A stretch of 64,000 nt of DNA from Cytobacillus firmus DS1 (GCF_000565285.1 NZ_APVL01000002.1:186001-250000); one strand, 5' to 3'. Positions 18,231-26,793 are shown, numbered from the stretch's first letter. Numbers and translations are program-made. The notes: generated from the letters alone by a model not told the origin.

Positions 18231-19049
18231 TTAAAGAGCTTTAAGATTTAATAAGTCATTTAGATAAATGCCGATTCCATCTTCCTCATTGGTTAAGGTG
18301 ACCTCTTTGGCAATATTTTTCACCTGGTCGATCGCATTGCCCATGGCAATCCCGTAGCCGGCAAATTCAAGCATTTCAAGGTCATTGTCCTCATCGCCAA
18401 AAGCAATGATGCGATCGGGCGGTATTTGGAAGTAATCAGCTGCTTTTTTGAGGCCAACAGCTTTATTAAGTCCCGTTTTCACGATTTCAATGACGTGCCA
18501 GGGAGCCGCCCATCTGCGGTGGTCAATTACTTCGGCATGGACCTCGGAAAGATGATTTCTGATGGATTTTACATGCTCCTCATCAGTATGTATCAGCATG
18601 CTTGTCGGATTATCTTTTAAGTAACTGCGCAAATCTCCGGTCGTAATATTCGGATCGCCAAAACCGAAGATGTCGAGAAGCTTTTCATCATGGTAGTGCA
18701 AATAAACATCATCAATAACTTCTGCCACGATATTATGAATAGTATAGCTATTAACGGCTTCAACAATTTCCTTTGCTACGCTCATTTGCAGTGGTGTGTG
18801 ATAAACACCCCAATTATGGTCTTTAGGGTGATGTATGTAAGCACCATTGAAATTAACAATCGGCGTAGTCAATTCCATTTCACGATAGTAAATTTCACTG
18901 GAGCGAAATGGCCTTCCGGTGGCAATCATAACTTCATGACCTTGTTCACGTGCCTTTTGAATAATCATTTTAGTTTTAGCCGAGATGGTTTTGTCATCTT
19001 TTAATAATGTGCCATCAAGGTCCAATGCAATTAAATGTTTTTCTGCCAT
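18231..19049 (-). CDS. yitU: Cof-type HAD sugar phosphatase (YitU)
   Basis: Haloacid dehalogenase superfamily phosphatase of the Cof/class IIB group. The catalytic DLDGT holds D10 and D12; 'ATGRPF' is motif II, and 'GDEDNDLEML' with 'GIAMGNAID' is motif IV. It has 272 residues, close to YitU. Relatives dephosphorylate sugar phosphates or flavin precursors; the true substrate here is unknown. AAGGAGA lies eight bases before the ATG. Confidence 0.92.
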   Translation of the reverse strand: MAEKHLIALDLDGTLLKDDKTISAKTKMIIQKAREQGHEVMIATGRPFRSSEIYYREMELTTPIVNFNGAYIHHPKDHNWGVYHTPLQMSVAKEIVEAVNSYTIHNIVAEVIDDVYLHYHDEKLLDIFGFGDPNITTGDLRSYLKDNPTSMLIHTDEEHVKSIRNHLSEVHAEVIDHRRWAAPWHVIEIVKTGLNKAVGLKKAADYFQIPPDRIIAFGDEDNDLEMLEFAGYGIAMGNAIDQVKNIAKEVTLTNEEDGIGIYLNDLLNLKAL

Positions 19050-19328
19050 AAGATCTCCTTCTAAGCGCTCAGCACTTTTAATAAAAATGTAATTGCAGTC
19101 AGCGGACTGCAGCTCATTGCTTATATTGAAGTATGCCCCGCTTTTCTATTAAGTGTAAAGGTTTTGGAAAAGAAAAGTCCACATGTTAAACTGAAAATAT
19201 AGAAAGAATTTACATAAAGACAAGAGCCTAAGTTTTTACAAAATCAGTTTATACATCTATGTTATCAATATTATTATAATTTTGTAAAAAAATTCACTTT
19301 TGGCACATCAGGTTTAGGAGGAAAAATT

Positions 19329-20096
19329 GTGGTTGTTATTGAACATAAGCTTATCAGAGAAATTCCTGTTCTTGAACTTGCCAGACAGGAAATAAAAGGG
19401 GAACCCCTGCCTTTTATCATTTTTGTTCATGGGTTTACGAGTGCCAAAGAACATAATCTGCATTATGCCTATCTCCTTGCAGAAAAAGGGTTTAGGGTAG
19501 TGCTGCCGGACACCTTATTTCATGGGGAAAGATCCGAGGGCTTATCAGGGAGCGATTTAAATTTCAGGCTTTGGGATATTGTTCTGAATACCATTGCGGA
19601 ATTGAACATAATCAGGAATGTCTATGAGGATTGGGACCTGATTGATCAGGGAAGAATAGGGCTTGTGGGCACCTCCATGGGAGGAATAGTCACTTTGGGC
19701 GCCCTGACCCAGTATGAATGGGTCAAAACTGCAGTTAGCCTTATGGGTATGCCGTATTATGAAAAGTTTGCTCAGCTTCAGCTCGATGAACTGAAGAAAA
19801 ATAATATTAAGGTTCCGCTCACAAATGAAGAACTAGCAGATCTTCTGAGAATCCTTAGGGAGCGGGATCTGAGCCTTCAGCCGGAAAAGCTTGGCGGAAG
19901 GCCGCTCATGTTCTGGCATGGCAAAAAGGACCCGGTTGTTCCTTATTCCTATACATACCAATTTTATGAGACCATCCAGCCCCTGTATAGTGACTCACCT
20001 GAAAACCTCCTGTTTATATCAGATGAACAGGCGGGGCATAAAGTCAGCAGGGAGGGGCTGCTTGAAACAGTTAAATGGTTTGAGGAACATTTGTAA
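19329..20096 (+). CDS. yitV: Alpha/beta hydrolase, putative esterase (YitV)
   Basis: Cytosolic alpha/beta-hydrolase with oxyanion-hole segment 'FVHGFTSAKEHN', nucleophile elbow GTSMGG (S116), acid region 'GKKDPVVPY' and catalytic His in 'AGHKVS'. Its 255 residues equal YitV of B. subtilis. The start is a GTG seven bases after AGGAGG. It is followed after 71 bp by the DUF59 gene yitW, the same pair as in B. subtilis. The substrate is unknown, probably a small ester or peptide. Confidence 0.9.
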   Translation: MVVIEHKLIREIPVLELARQEIKGEPLPFIIFVHGFTSAKEHNLHYAYLLAEKGFRVVLPDTLFHGERSEGLSGSDLNFRLWDIVLNTIAELNIIRNVYEDWDLIDQGRIGLVGTSMGGIVTLGALTQYEWVKTAVSLMGMPYYEKFAQLQLDELKKNNIKVPLTNEELADLLRILRERDLSLQPEKLGGRPLMFWHGKKDPVVPYSYTYQFYETIQPLYSDSPENLLFISDEQAGHKVSREGLLETVKWFEEHL

Positions 20097-20167
20097 CCTG
20101 TATTTTTTCAATTCATTTAAATTTTTGTTAAGATAAAGATAATAAATAATGAAGGAGTGCTGCAGAT

Positions 20168-20476
20168 ATGGATCAGGATTTAAAAGACAGCATTATGGGT
20201 GCACTGGAGCTTGTAGTAGACCCTGAGCTGGGGATAGACATTGTAAACTTAGGCTTGGTATATGATGTGAAAATGGAAGAGGAAGGGAAAGCTATAGTTG
20301 ATATGACGCTTACTTCCATGGGCTGTCCTTTGGCAGGCACAATTGTTGATCAAGTAAAGTCAGCGCTGGCAGATATCCCTGAAGTAAAAGACACTGAAGT
20401 GAATATTGTCTGGAACCCGCCTTGGTCCAAGGACAAAATGTCCCGCTATGCAAAAATTGCACTTGGCGTACGATAA
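20168..20476 (+). CDS. yitW: DUF59/MIP18 family iron-sulfur assembly protein (YitW)
   Basis: Small metal-sulfur cluster biosynthesis factor of the SufT/MIP18/PaaD group (102 residues). The family signature 'LELVVDPELGIDIVNLGLVYDV' (split here) and 'TSMGCPLA' with the conserved Cys are seen. AAGGAGTG stands before the ATG. Relatives help mature Fe-S proteins. A strong terminator follows, separating it from the Fnr-controlled module. Confidence 0.92.
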   Translation: MDQDLKDSIMGALELVVDPELGIDIVNLGLVYDVKMEEEGKAIVDMTLTSMGCPLAGTIVDQVKSALADIPEVKDTEVNIVWNPPWSKDKMSRYAKIALGVR

Positions 20477-20487
20477 GATTGAAGCTT

Positions 20488-20519
20488 AAAACAGCAGGAG
20501 TACTCCCTGCTGTTTTTTT
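20488..20519 (+). terminator. Terminator of yitW
   Basis: AACAGCAGG and CCTGCTGTT form a stem, with the loop containing the small palindrome AGTACT, followed by a run of seven T's. Confidence 0.88.
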
Positions 20520-20526
20520 GTGCCCT

Positions 20527-20569
20527 TGTGAGGTAGTTCACTTAATTCACATGCCGATTATCCTATAAT
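20527..20569 (+). promoter_or_regulatory. Fnr-activated promoter of the radical SAM gene
   Basis: TGTGA-GGTAGT-TCACT (20527–20542) is a perfect match to the B. subtilis Fnr box TGTGA-N6-TCACT. A consensus -10 TATAAT stands at 20564–20569, so the predicted start is 20576 and the box is centred at -41.5. There is no -35 hexamer apart from the box, as expected for class II activation. Confidence 0.85.
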
Positions 20570-20646
20570 AACAATGGAAAGACAAAATATAGTTTGATTT
20601 GCGTTGACAAATGGCCGGGAGTGAGGCCATCAAGGAGGCATCTCTA

Positions 20647-21774
20647 ATGGGATTTGATAGAGATTTTAATAAAGACCCTTTTATTGTGATATGGGAATTA
20701 ACAAGGGCATGCCAGCTAAAATGTCTGCATTGCCGTGCAGAAGCGCAGTACAGGAGAGATCCGAGAGAACTTTCCTTTGAAGAAGGAAAGGCCCTTATTG
20801 ACCAGATCAGGGAAATGAACAACCCTATGCTTGTGTTTACGGGTGGAGATCCATTAATGAGGCAGGATGTATTCGACATTGCCGAATATGCCGTGAAAAA
20901 GGGCGTGCGTGTGTCCATGACACCCAGTGCGACACCCAATGTAACGAAAGAAGCTATTGAAAAAGCCAAACAGGTCGGCTTAGCTCGATGGGCCTTCAGC
21001 CTTGATGGGCCAAATGCAGAAATTCACGACCACTTTAGGGGGACTTCCGGTTCCTTTGATTTAACGATTGAAAGGATAAAATATTTACACGAGCTTGAAA
21101 TACCAGTCCAGATTAATACCGTTATCTCTCGTTATAATATCGATTACCTTGAGGAGATGGCCAAGGTTGTAGAAGAACTCAAATGTGTCCTTTGGAGTGT
21201 GTTCTTCCTCGTCCCAACAGGGAGAGGGCAGGAAAAAGATATGATCTCGCCGGTTGAGCATGAGAAGGTATTTACATGGCTGTATAACTTAAGCAAAAAG
21301 GTTTCCTTCGATATTAAGACAACAGCTGCCCAGCATTACCGCCGAGTTGTCATTCAGCAAAAAATGAAGGAAGCAAAGGCTCAAAATGAGGATATTCAAT
21401 ATCTCGATGCACTTACACAGCAAGGGCTGACGGGTTCTATAGATGGTTTAGGCAGGGCGCCAAAAGGAGTAAATGACGGAAACGGCTTTGTTTTCATTTC
21501 ACACATTGGGGACGTTTATCCAAGCGGGCTGCTGCCTGTTAAAGCAGGAAATATAAGGGAACAGCCGCTCGCCGAAATATACAGGGAATCACCCATTTTT
21601 AAAGACCTAAGAAATCCTGATAAATATAAAGGGAAATGCGGCCAATGCGAATTCCGATATGTTTGCGGAGGATCAAGATCACGTGCATTTGCCATGACTG
21701 GGGATTATATGGAAAGCGAGCCGTTTTGTGTATATATTCCTAAGGCACTTAGAAAGAAAGCGGCAAAAGCATAA
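20647..21774 (+). CDS. Radical SAM/SPASM protein (BA_1875 / NirJ-AhbD-like)
   Basis: Radical S-adenosylmethionine enzyme. C22, C26 and C29 (CxxxCxxC) bind the SAM cluster; the SPASM-type C-terminus has C331, C334, C340 and C361 for an auxiliary cluster ('CGQCEFRYVCGGSRSR'). This C-terminus resembles NirJ and AhbC/AhbD, which act in heme or heme d1 synthesis, and the BA_1875 family of Bacillus whose substrate is unknown. The start chosen is the ATG eight bases after AAGGAGG; the longer frame has no ribosome site. A perfect Fnr box lies upstream and fnr lies next door, so it should be made under oxygen limitation. Peptide modification and tetrapyrrole chemistry both remain possible. Confidence 0.88.
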   Translation: MGFDRDFNKDPFIVIWELTRACQLKCLHCRAEAQYRRDPRELSFEEGKALIDQIREMNNPMLVFTGGDPLMRQDVFDIAEYAVKKGVRVSMTPSATPNVTKEAIEKAKQVGLARWAFSLDGPNAEIHDHFRGTSGSFDLTIERIKYLHELEIPVQINTVISRYNIDYLEEMAKVVEELKCVLWSVFFLVPTGRGQEKDMISPVEHEKVFTWLYNLSKKVSFDIKTTAAQHYRRVVIQQKMKEAKAQNEDIQYLDALTQQGLTGSIDGLGRAPKGVNDGNGFVFISHIGDVYPSGLLPVKAGNIREQPLAEIYRESPIFKDLRNPDKYKGKCGQCEFRYVCGGSRSRAFAMTGDYMESEPFCVYIPKALRKKAAKA

Positions 21775-21777
21775 AAT

Positions 21778-21812
21778 GAATAGAGGAGTGCAGCGTGACT
21801 GCACTCCTATTC
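21778..21812. terminator. Hairpin terminator overlapping the 3' end of fnr
   Basis: AGGAGTGCAG and CTGCACTCCT pair around CGTGA between the convergent radical SAM and fnr genes. The right arm includes the fnr stop codon. It lacks a strong T run, so efficiency is uncertain. Confidence 0.65.
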
Positions 21813-22508
21813 AATGCTGCAGTATACGGCAGGGCAATTTTCACAGCCTATTTCATTTTTTAAATATTGAAGATCTTTAACTGTTATTTTTCCATTTATG
21901 ATCGTAATAATGCCGTCCTTTTTCAGTTCACCCAGTATCCGGTTGGTGCTCTCTCTGGAGGTGCCGCAGAAATTCCCAAGCTCCTGGTTCGTAAGGGGCA
22001 GATCAATGAGTATGCCGCCATTCACCTTTACGCCATAGCTGTTAGTCATTCTGATAAGAGTTGAATACAGGGCACCTTTTTTTCCATTAAGCACTAGGTC
22101 TCTGAATTTGGTCTGTGTATTGCGGAAATGGTCGCTCATCCATTTCATAAATTCATAGGCCAGAGTACTATTTTTAAAAATTTCCCTTTCCAGGACATCT
22201 TTTTTAATCACAGCTACTTCACCAGCTTCAAGAACTAAAGCATTCAATAAATATTTTGGATTGCTGGTAAATAAGGTCAGCTCACCAATGATTTCATTTT
22301 CTCCGGATAACCTGAAGGTGAGTTCCCTGCCATCTGCTGTTATCTTGCTGATTTGTATCTTGCCGGAAAGGATGATATACAGCTCATCAGCATCCATTCC
22401 TTCCTGAAAAATATAAGCCCCTTTCTGGGTTTTCATATGCCGGTCAGCGAAATGAAGAAGCTCTTTAATTTCAATGGAATGTGTCTGTTTAATGGCTGTA
22501 TGAGCCAT
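21807..22508 (-). CDS. fnr: Fnr, oxygen-sensing Crp/Fnr regulator
   Basis: Transcription activator for anaerobic genes. Residues 1–130 form the cyclic-nucleotide-like domain; the HTH near 172–195 includes 'TNQELGNFCGTSRESTNRIL'. The C-terminus has C222-x2-C225-x4-C230, the same spacing as the cluster ligands C227/C230/C235 of B. subtilis Fnr, and D137 in 'RDLVLNGKKGAL' is a candidate for the fourth, Asp ligand. There is no N-terminal cysteine cluster, so it is of the Bacillus type. AAGGAGG precedes the ATG. Four nearby promoters carry matching boxes. Confidence 0.93.
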   Translation of the reverse strand: MAHTAIKQTHSIEIKELLHFADRHMKTQKGAYIFQEGMDADELYIILSGKIQISKITADGRELTFRLSGENEIIGELTLFTSNPKYLLNALVLEAGEVAVIKKDVLEREIFKNSTLAYEFMKWMSDHFRNTQTKFRDLVLNGKKGALYSTLIRMTNSYGVKVNGGILIDLPLTNQELGNFCGTSRESTNRILGELKKDGIITIINGKITVKDLQYLKNEIGCENCPAVYCSIE

Positions 22509-22795
22509 GGTAATCCTCCTTCATAAAACAACTGTCTTTTCTCACACAATAATATCATTTGTATAGTGAAAACATCTCCGGCTTTTGTGTCTTTATTGTG
22601 GCATTTTCTATAGAAATGGCCAGTCTTAGCTAATAAAAAACAATTCCCTATTAACATTGCATCGATTGTATGTTCTAATAGTAAAAGCCCTTAATTTGAG
22701 ATACCGGGTTATTTCTGTTATTTTAAGGGAAAGGCTAAAATATACATCTGTATAGATAGCTTAATAAAGTCACTCTTTAAATGGAGTTGAACGGA

Positions 22796-23812
22796 ATGGC
22801 TAAAACAATCGTTAAAGATAAATTGAATAGACCTTTAAGAGACCTGCGTATTTCTGTCATTGACCGCTGTAATTTCCGCTGTCAATATTGCATGCCGGCA
22901 GAAATTTTCGGTCCTGATTTTGCTTTTCTTCCAAAAAGGGAGCTTCTCAGCTATGAAGAAATTGAACGGCTGGCTAAAATTTTTGTAAGTCTTGGAGTGG
23001 AGAAGATCAGGTTAACAGGCGGGGAGCCCCTTATGAGAAAGGACATGCCTAAACTTGTCAAAATGCTTTCAGACATTGAGGGATTAAAAGATATTGGACT
23101 GACCACCAATGGTGTATTGCTTCCCAAACATGCGAAGGATTTAAAAGAAGCAGGACTGTTGAGGGTTAACATCAGTCTTGACAGTCTGGATGATGAGCTT
23201 TTCGGACAAATTAACGGACGCAATGTGGGCGTCAAACCAGTCCTTAAAGGGATCGAAGCAGCAAAAGAAGCAGGACTTGGCGTGAAGATTAATATGGTCG
23301 TCAAAAAAGGCCTGAATGATTCTGAAATTGTCCCGATGGCTAAGTTCTGTAAAGATAACGGCTTACAGCTCCGCTTTATTGAATACATGGATGTCGGCAG
23401 CACAAACGGCTGGAAAATGGACGAGGTTGTTACTAAAAAAGAGATTTATGACATCTTAAAGGAACACTATTTATTGGAGCCGGTAGATCCGGATTATTTC
23501 GGAGAGGTGGCCAAGCGCTACCTCTATAAAGGCAGCACAGTGGATGTTGGGTTTATTACATCTGTTTCTGAATCTTTCTGTTCAAGCTGCACACGTTCAA
23601 GATTGTCAGCAAACGGCCAAATTTTCACGTGCCTATTTAATGGAGAGGGGCACGATTTAAAGGGATTTATGAGAAAAGGCGCCACGGACGAAGAAATTAC
23701 CGATCGGATTATTAAGATTTGGAATGGCAGAAAAGACAGGTATTCAGACGAACGGACAGAAGAAACCGCTGCAAACAGGAAAAAGATTGAAATGTCCTAT
23801 ATTGGGGGATAA
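22796..23812 (+). CDS. moaA: GTP 3',8-cyclase MoaA
   Basis: First enzyme of molybdenum cofactor synthesis; a radical SAM protein turning GTP into 3',8-cyclo-GTP. C25, C29 and C32 bind the SAM cluster; the C-terminal cluster cysteines lie in '[20 protein letters not shown]', and the chain ends in the Gly-Gly required for activity. The start at the second ATG has GGAG nine bases upstream, the first ATG (22781) has nothing. A leader hairpin (CCCTTAA 22688–22694 with TTAAGGG 22723–22729) and a possible TTAACA-17-TCTAAT promoter lie upstream; no Fnr box was found for it. Partner genes moeA and mobB are nearby. Confidence 0.95.
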   Translation: MAKTIVKDKLNRPLRDLRISVIDRCNFRCQYCMPAEIFGPDFAFLPKRELLSYEEIERLAKIFVSLGVEKIRLTGGEPLMRKDMPKLVKMLSDIEGLKDIGLTTNGVLLPKHAKDLKEAGLLRVNISLDSLDDELFGQINGRNVGVKPVLKGIEAAKEAGLGVKINMVVKKGLNDSEIVPMAKFCKDNGLQLRFIEYMDVGSTNGWKMDEVVTKKEIYDILKEHYLLEPVDPDYFGEVAKRYLYKGSTVDVGFITSVSESFCSSCTRSRLSANGQIFTCLFNGEGHDLKGFMRKGATDEEITDRIIKIWNGRKDRYSDERTEETAANRKKIEMSYIGG

Positions 23813-23882
23813 AAAAGCATGCTTTGCTGTGTCATGAGAATGGACATAGCGGGCAGGCTTTTATTTTTGCCGTTTGAATGCA

Positions 23883-23914
23883 CAAAAAATCTGCAGCCGA
23901 TATTGGCTGCAGAT
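23883..23914 (-). terminator. Terminator of the RIC/ScdA gene
   Basis: ATCTGCAGCC and GGCTGCAGAT form a perfect ten-base-pair stem, followed on the minus strand by a T run. A looser hairpin at about 23815–23870 may end moaA. Confidence 0.85.
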
Positions 23915-23924
23915 AAAGCATTGT

Positions 23925-24617
23925 TCAAATATATCGAGGGAAAAGAATATTATTTTCCAGATGAACATGCATGAACGTTTGGCTTTCCAGATCTTCAAGC
24001 CGCTTATATACAAGACGGTAAGAACCGCATGCATCTGCTGGAGGAGTAAAATCAGCTGTAATTACCCTCAATTCCTTTAAAATTGAACCTGCATGATCAT
24101 GCTCCTTCTCAAGCTCCCGGATATAGCTGATGATTTCTTCGCGATTTTCAACTTTAGGGTCTTCAAGCTTCAGCAGAATCGGAAAAACAGACTCTTCCTC
24201 TTTGGAAGTATGTTCAAGAAGCTCGTGCTTCAATTCAAAGAATAATTGATGGACTTTAAGAAGCTCCCCATGGCTTTCTCCATGAACTCTTGATACCTTT
24301 GTTACATATGGGCTTAATAGTGATAGTTCTTCTTCAAGAGGACGATGATATCGATTGATGACATGTTCAATAATGTCTTCTGATGTACTGTCTGTCCAAA
24401 CCTCTAAGTCATCGGTTTGGTTTTCCTTTTGAATTACATCGTTTAATTCGTTAATCAGAACGTCCATATCCGCTGACTGCTCTGAAACAGCACGCGCCAG
24501 CGGTATGTTACCGCCGCAGCAAAAATCAATGCGATGACGTTTAAAAACATCGCTTGTCTTTGGAAATTCATTTACGATATCTTTGACCAGACGATCTTCT
24601 GTAATTTGTATAGTCAT
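23925..24617 (-). CDS. ric: Iron-sulfur cluster repair di-iron protein (RIC/ScdA/YtfE)
   Basis: Cytosolic di-iron protein that repairs Fe-S clusters damaged by nitric oxide or oxidants. The ScdA_N domain shows 'RIDFCCGGN' (C33, C34), and the hemerythrin-like part carries His/Glu ligands in 'HVINRYHRPLEEELSLL', 'HGESHGELLKVHQLF', 'HELLEHTSKEEESVFP', 'EKEHDHAG' and 'FMHVHLENNILFPR'. It has 230 residues, normal for the family. The start is the ATG eight bases after AGGAGG; a 26-codon extension would run through its own promoter. It has an Fnr-type box centred 41.5 bp before the predicted start, which fits induction during nitrate or nitrite respiration. Confidence 0.93.
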   Translation of the reverse strand: MTIQITEDRLVKDIVNEFPKTSDVFKRHRIDFCCGGNIPLARAVSEQSADMDVLINELNDVIQKENQTDDLEVWTDSTSEDIIEHVINRYHRPLEEELSLLSPYVTKVSRVHGESHGELLKVHQLFFELKHELLEHTSKEEESVFPILLKLEDPKVENREEIISYIRELEKEHDHAGSILKELRVITADFTPPADACGSYRLVYKRLEDLESQTFMHVHLENNILFPRYI

Positions 24618-24653
24618 TGAATTCTTCCTCCTTCTATCTTGTGAACTATCTAA

Positions 24654-24696
24654 AGAATAACCGAATCTCCTTTTTAATTTGGTGATGGGCATCACA
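24654..24696 (-). promoter_or_regulatory. Fnr-type promoter of ric
   Basis: Minus-strand TGTGA-TGCCCA-TCACC (24696–24681) differs from TGTGA-N6-TCACA/T at the last base. A -10 TATTCT (24659–24654) puts the start at 24647 and the box at -41.5. Confidence 0.75.
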
Positions 24697-24754
24697 CTTG
24701 CAGGCTTTTAATAAAGTTTTTTGGGTAAAACCCTGCACATATGAAAACTGAAAG

Positions 24755-24797
24755 TGTGATGATTGTCATGTTATGGATTTTCATGTACGTTTATAAT
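24755..24797 (+). promoter_or_regulatory. Fnr-type promoter of moeA-mobB
   Basis: TGTGA-TGATTG-TCATG (24755–24770) has one perfect and one degenerate half-site. A consensus TATAAT lies at 24792–24797, giving a start at 24804 and a box centre of -41.5, the same geometry as the other three promoters. Confidence 0.7.
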
Positions 24798-24844
24798 AAT
24801 TTAATTAGTAAAGACATTAAGAAAAGTGCATAGGAGCTGATATC

Positions 24845-26110
24845 ATGCTGGAAAAAAGAACTCCCATTCCTGTTGCTGAAGCAGTAAAAAAAATTATGGC
24901 ATATCAATTAAACGGATGTGCAGAATACGTATCCATTAATGAAAGCAGCGGCCGTTTTCTGGCAGAAGATTTAAAAGCGACACATGATGTCCCTCATTTT
25001 GATCGTTCACCATATGATGGTTTTGCTGTCCGTTCTGCAGACACAAAGGAAGCTTCAATGGAAAATCCCGTAGTATTTGAGGTGGTAGACCACATTGGGG
25101 CGGGGCATGTGACTTCTAAAAACATTGGTCCATTCCAGGCTGTCAGGATCATGACCGGTGCGCAAATGCCTGAGGAATGTGATGCTGTTGTAATGCTTGA
25201 ACTGGCAAAAGCATACGAAGAAGACGGTAAGAATTATATGTCCATAAAGCGCTCCTATAAAACTGGAGACAATGTTTCCTTCAAAGGAGAAGATGCAAAA
25301 AAAGGGGATTCTTTAGTTAAGAAGGGGACAAAGATCAATCCCGGAATTCAGGCCATTCTCGCAACCTTTGGTTATGCTGAAGTGCCTGTTGCCAAAAGGC
25401 CTGTTATTGGATTATTTGCAACAGGCACTGAACTATTGGAAGTCCATGAGCCGCTGGAACCGGGGAAAATCAGAAACAGCAATGCTCATATGATCACAGC
25501 GCAAATTGAACGGGCCGGCGGGGAAGTTATTTATTATGGAAAGCTTCCTGACGAATTTGAAACATGTTTTAATGCTGTAAAAGAAGCGTTGAACAGCGTG
25601 GATATGCTGATTACTACAGGTGGTGTATCTGTGGGCGATTTTGATTATCTGCCGGGCATTTATGAAAAACTTGAGGCAGAGGTGCTGTTCAATAAAGTTG
25701 CCATGAGGCCAGGCAGTGTAACGACTGTTGCCCAGCATGAGGGAAAGCTTCTGTTTGGACTTTCGGGAAATCCTTCTGCCTGCTATGTCGGGTTTGAGCT
25801 TTTTACAAGACCAATTATCCGGAAAATGCTGTTCTCTGAGAAACCGCACTTAAGGAAAGAAACGGCTGAACTGGTTGCAGAATTTCCAAAAGCAAACCCA
25901 TTTACACGATTTGTCAGGACGTCTGTAAATTATTTGGAAGGACGACTTGTGGCAGCACCAAGCGGTGTGGATAAATCAAATATTGTGATGAGTCTCGCCG
26001 GTGCGAACTCGCTAATGATACTGCCAGGCGGAACGAGAGGCTATGGCAGGGGGGACACCGTTGAAGTACTATTGCTTGAGGATCATGAAGGAAGCGAATG
26101 GCCATGGTAA
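24845..26110 (+). CDS. moeA: Molybdopterin molybdenumtransferase MoeA
   Basis: Inserts molybdate into adenylylated molybdopterin in the cytosol. Family motifs are 'HFDRSPYDGFAVRSAD' near residue 55, 'GAGHVTSKNIGPFQAVRIMTGA', 'TTGGVSVGDFDYLPG' and 'LFGLSGNPSACYVGFE'. The length of 421 is normal. The tail 'RGYGRGDTVEVLLL' is the C-terminal beta domain. It overlaps mobB by 13 bp, so they are translated together. An Fnr-type promoter lies upstream. The genes moaC, moaD, moaE and moeB are not in the window. Confidence 0.95.
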   Translation: MLEKRTPIPVAEAVKKIMAYQLNGCAEYVSINESSGRFLAEDLKATHDVPHFDRSPYDGFAVRSADTKEASMENPVVFEVVDHIGAGHVTSKNIGPFQAVRIMTGAQMPEECDAVVMLELAKAYEEDGKNYMSIKRSYKTGDNVSFKGEDAKKGDSLVKKGTKINPGIQAILATFGYAEVPVAKRPVIGLFATGTELLEVHEPLEPGKIRNSNAHMITAQIERAGGEVIYYGKLPDEFETCFNAVKEALNSVDMLITTGGVSVGDFDYLPGIYEKLEAEVLFNKVAMRPGSVTTVAQHEGKLLFGLSGNPSACYVGFELFTRPIIRKMLFSEKPHLRKETAELVAEFPKANPFTRFVRTSVNYLEGRLVAAPSGVDKSNIVMSLAGANSLMILPGGTRGYGRGDTVEVLLLEDHEGSEWPW

Positions 26111-26640
26111 AGGGACCTGTTATCTTTCAGGTATCCGGCTATCAAAACAGCGGAAAAACAACTTTGATAAATAAATTGATTTCCGGATTAAAAGAAAAAG
26201 GGCTTTCCGTCATTACCATTAAACATCATGGTCATGGCGGCAAACCGGAAACCCCGGAAGGGAAGGATTCCAGCAGCCATATTGAATCAGGAGCTGCCGC
26301 TTCACTTGTAGAAGGGGGAGGCAGACTTCTTATGCATGCTGAGAAGAAAAGCTGGAGCCTGGAGGAGCAGGTAAGGATGGTGCTGCAGCTGCAGCCGGAC
26401 GTCGTGCTTATTGAAGGTCATAAAAAGGCATCATATTCTAAAGCACTCTTGCTCAGAAGTGAAGAAGATATGCATCTTTTGAAGGAATTGACAAATGTCT
26501 GTGCAGTGATCAGCTGGGATGATAACGTAATAAAATCAAACGATGTAAATTTTGAAACGCCGTTTTTCAGCATTGGTGATCCCAAAGGCCCTGATTGGAT
26601 TGTTGAGTATTTAGTGAGCGAAAGAATGAAAAAAAGATAG
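26098..26640 (+). CDS. mobB: Molybdopterin-guanine dinucleotide biosynthesis protein MobB
   Basis: GTP-binding accessory protein for making the guanine dinucleotide form of the cofactor, used by nitrate reductase and similar enzymes. The P-loop is GYQNSGKT (14–21), and 'TIKHHGHGG' and 'VVLIEGHKKA' are typical. It has 180 residues. It begins inside the end of moeA, with AAGGA upstream; a second ATG two codons later is a possible start. A terminator follows. Confidence 0.93.
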   Translation: MAMVKGPVIFQVSGYQNSGKTTLINKLISGLKEKGLSVITIKHHGHGGKPETPEGKDSSSHIESGAAASLVEGGGRLLMHAEKKSWSLEEQVRMVLQLQPDVVLIEGHKKASYSKALLLRSEEDMHLLKELTNVCAVISWDDNVIKSNDVNFETPFFSIGDPKGPDWIVEYLVSERMKKR

Positions 26641-26646
26641 AAGCAG

Positions 26647-26676
26647 AACAGCCCAATTCTATTTTGGGCTGTTTTT
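26647..26676 (+). terminator. Terminator of moeA-mobB
   Basis: AACAGCCCAA and TTGGGCTGTT form a ten-base-pair stem followed by T's. Confidence 0.9.
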
Positions 26677-26719
26677 AATATCCTCTCAAAATTGAACGTT
26701 TTGTGGCGTTGTGTGTATC

Positions 26720-26762
26720 AGTGATAATCTTCACTTAATATTTACCGGAAAGATTATATATT
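26720..26762 (+). promoter_or_regulatory. Fnr-type promoter of the ywiC-like gene
   Basis: AGTGA-TAATCT-TCACT (26720–26735) is a perfect dyad differing from the Fnr consensus only at the first base. The -10 TATATT (26757–26762) places the start at 26769 and the box at -41.5. Confidence 0.78.
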
Positions 26763-26793
26763 ATAGGCAGAAAGCAGCGGGGAGGTATTATAG

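Noticed and set aside
19094-19109. GCAGTC/GACTGC hairpin between yitU and yitV
   Set aside because: A six-base-pair stem without a T run and upstream of both divergent genes; could be chance, so not listed as a terminator.
22688-22795. Molybdenum-cofactor riboswitch before moaA
   Set aside because: Only one short hairpin (CCCTTAA/TTAAGGG) is seen; I could not place the conserved core of that riboswitch, so only the hairpin is mentioned.
22509-22795. Fnr box for moaA or autoregulation of fnr
   Set aside because: TCACAC and similar half-sites occur, but none has a second half at the right spacing with a -10 at the expected place.
25433-25849. 138-codon minus-strand frame
   Set aside because: Antisense shadow of moeA.
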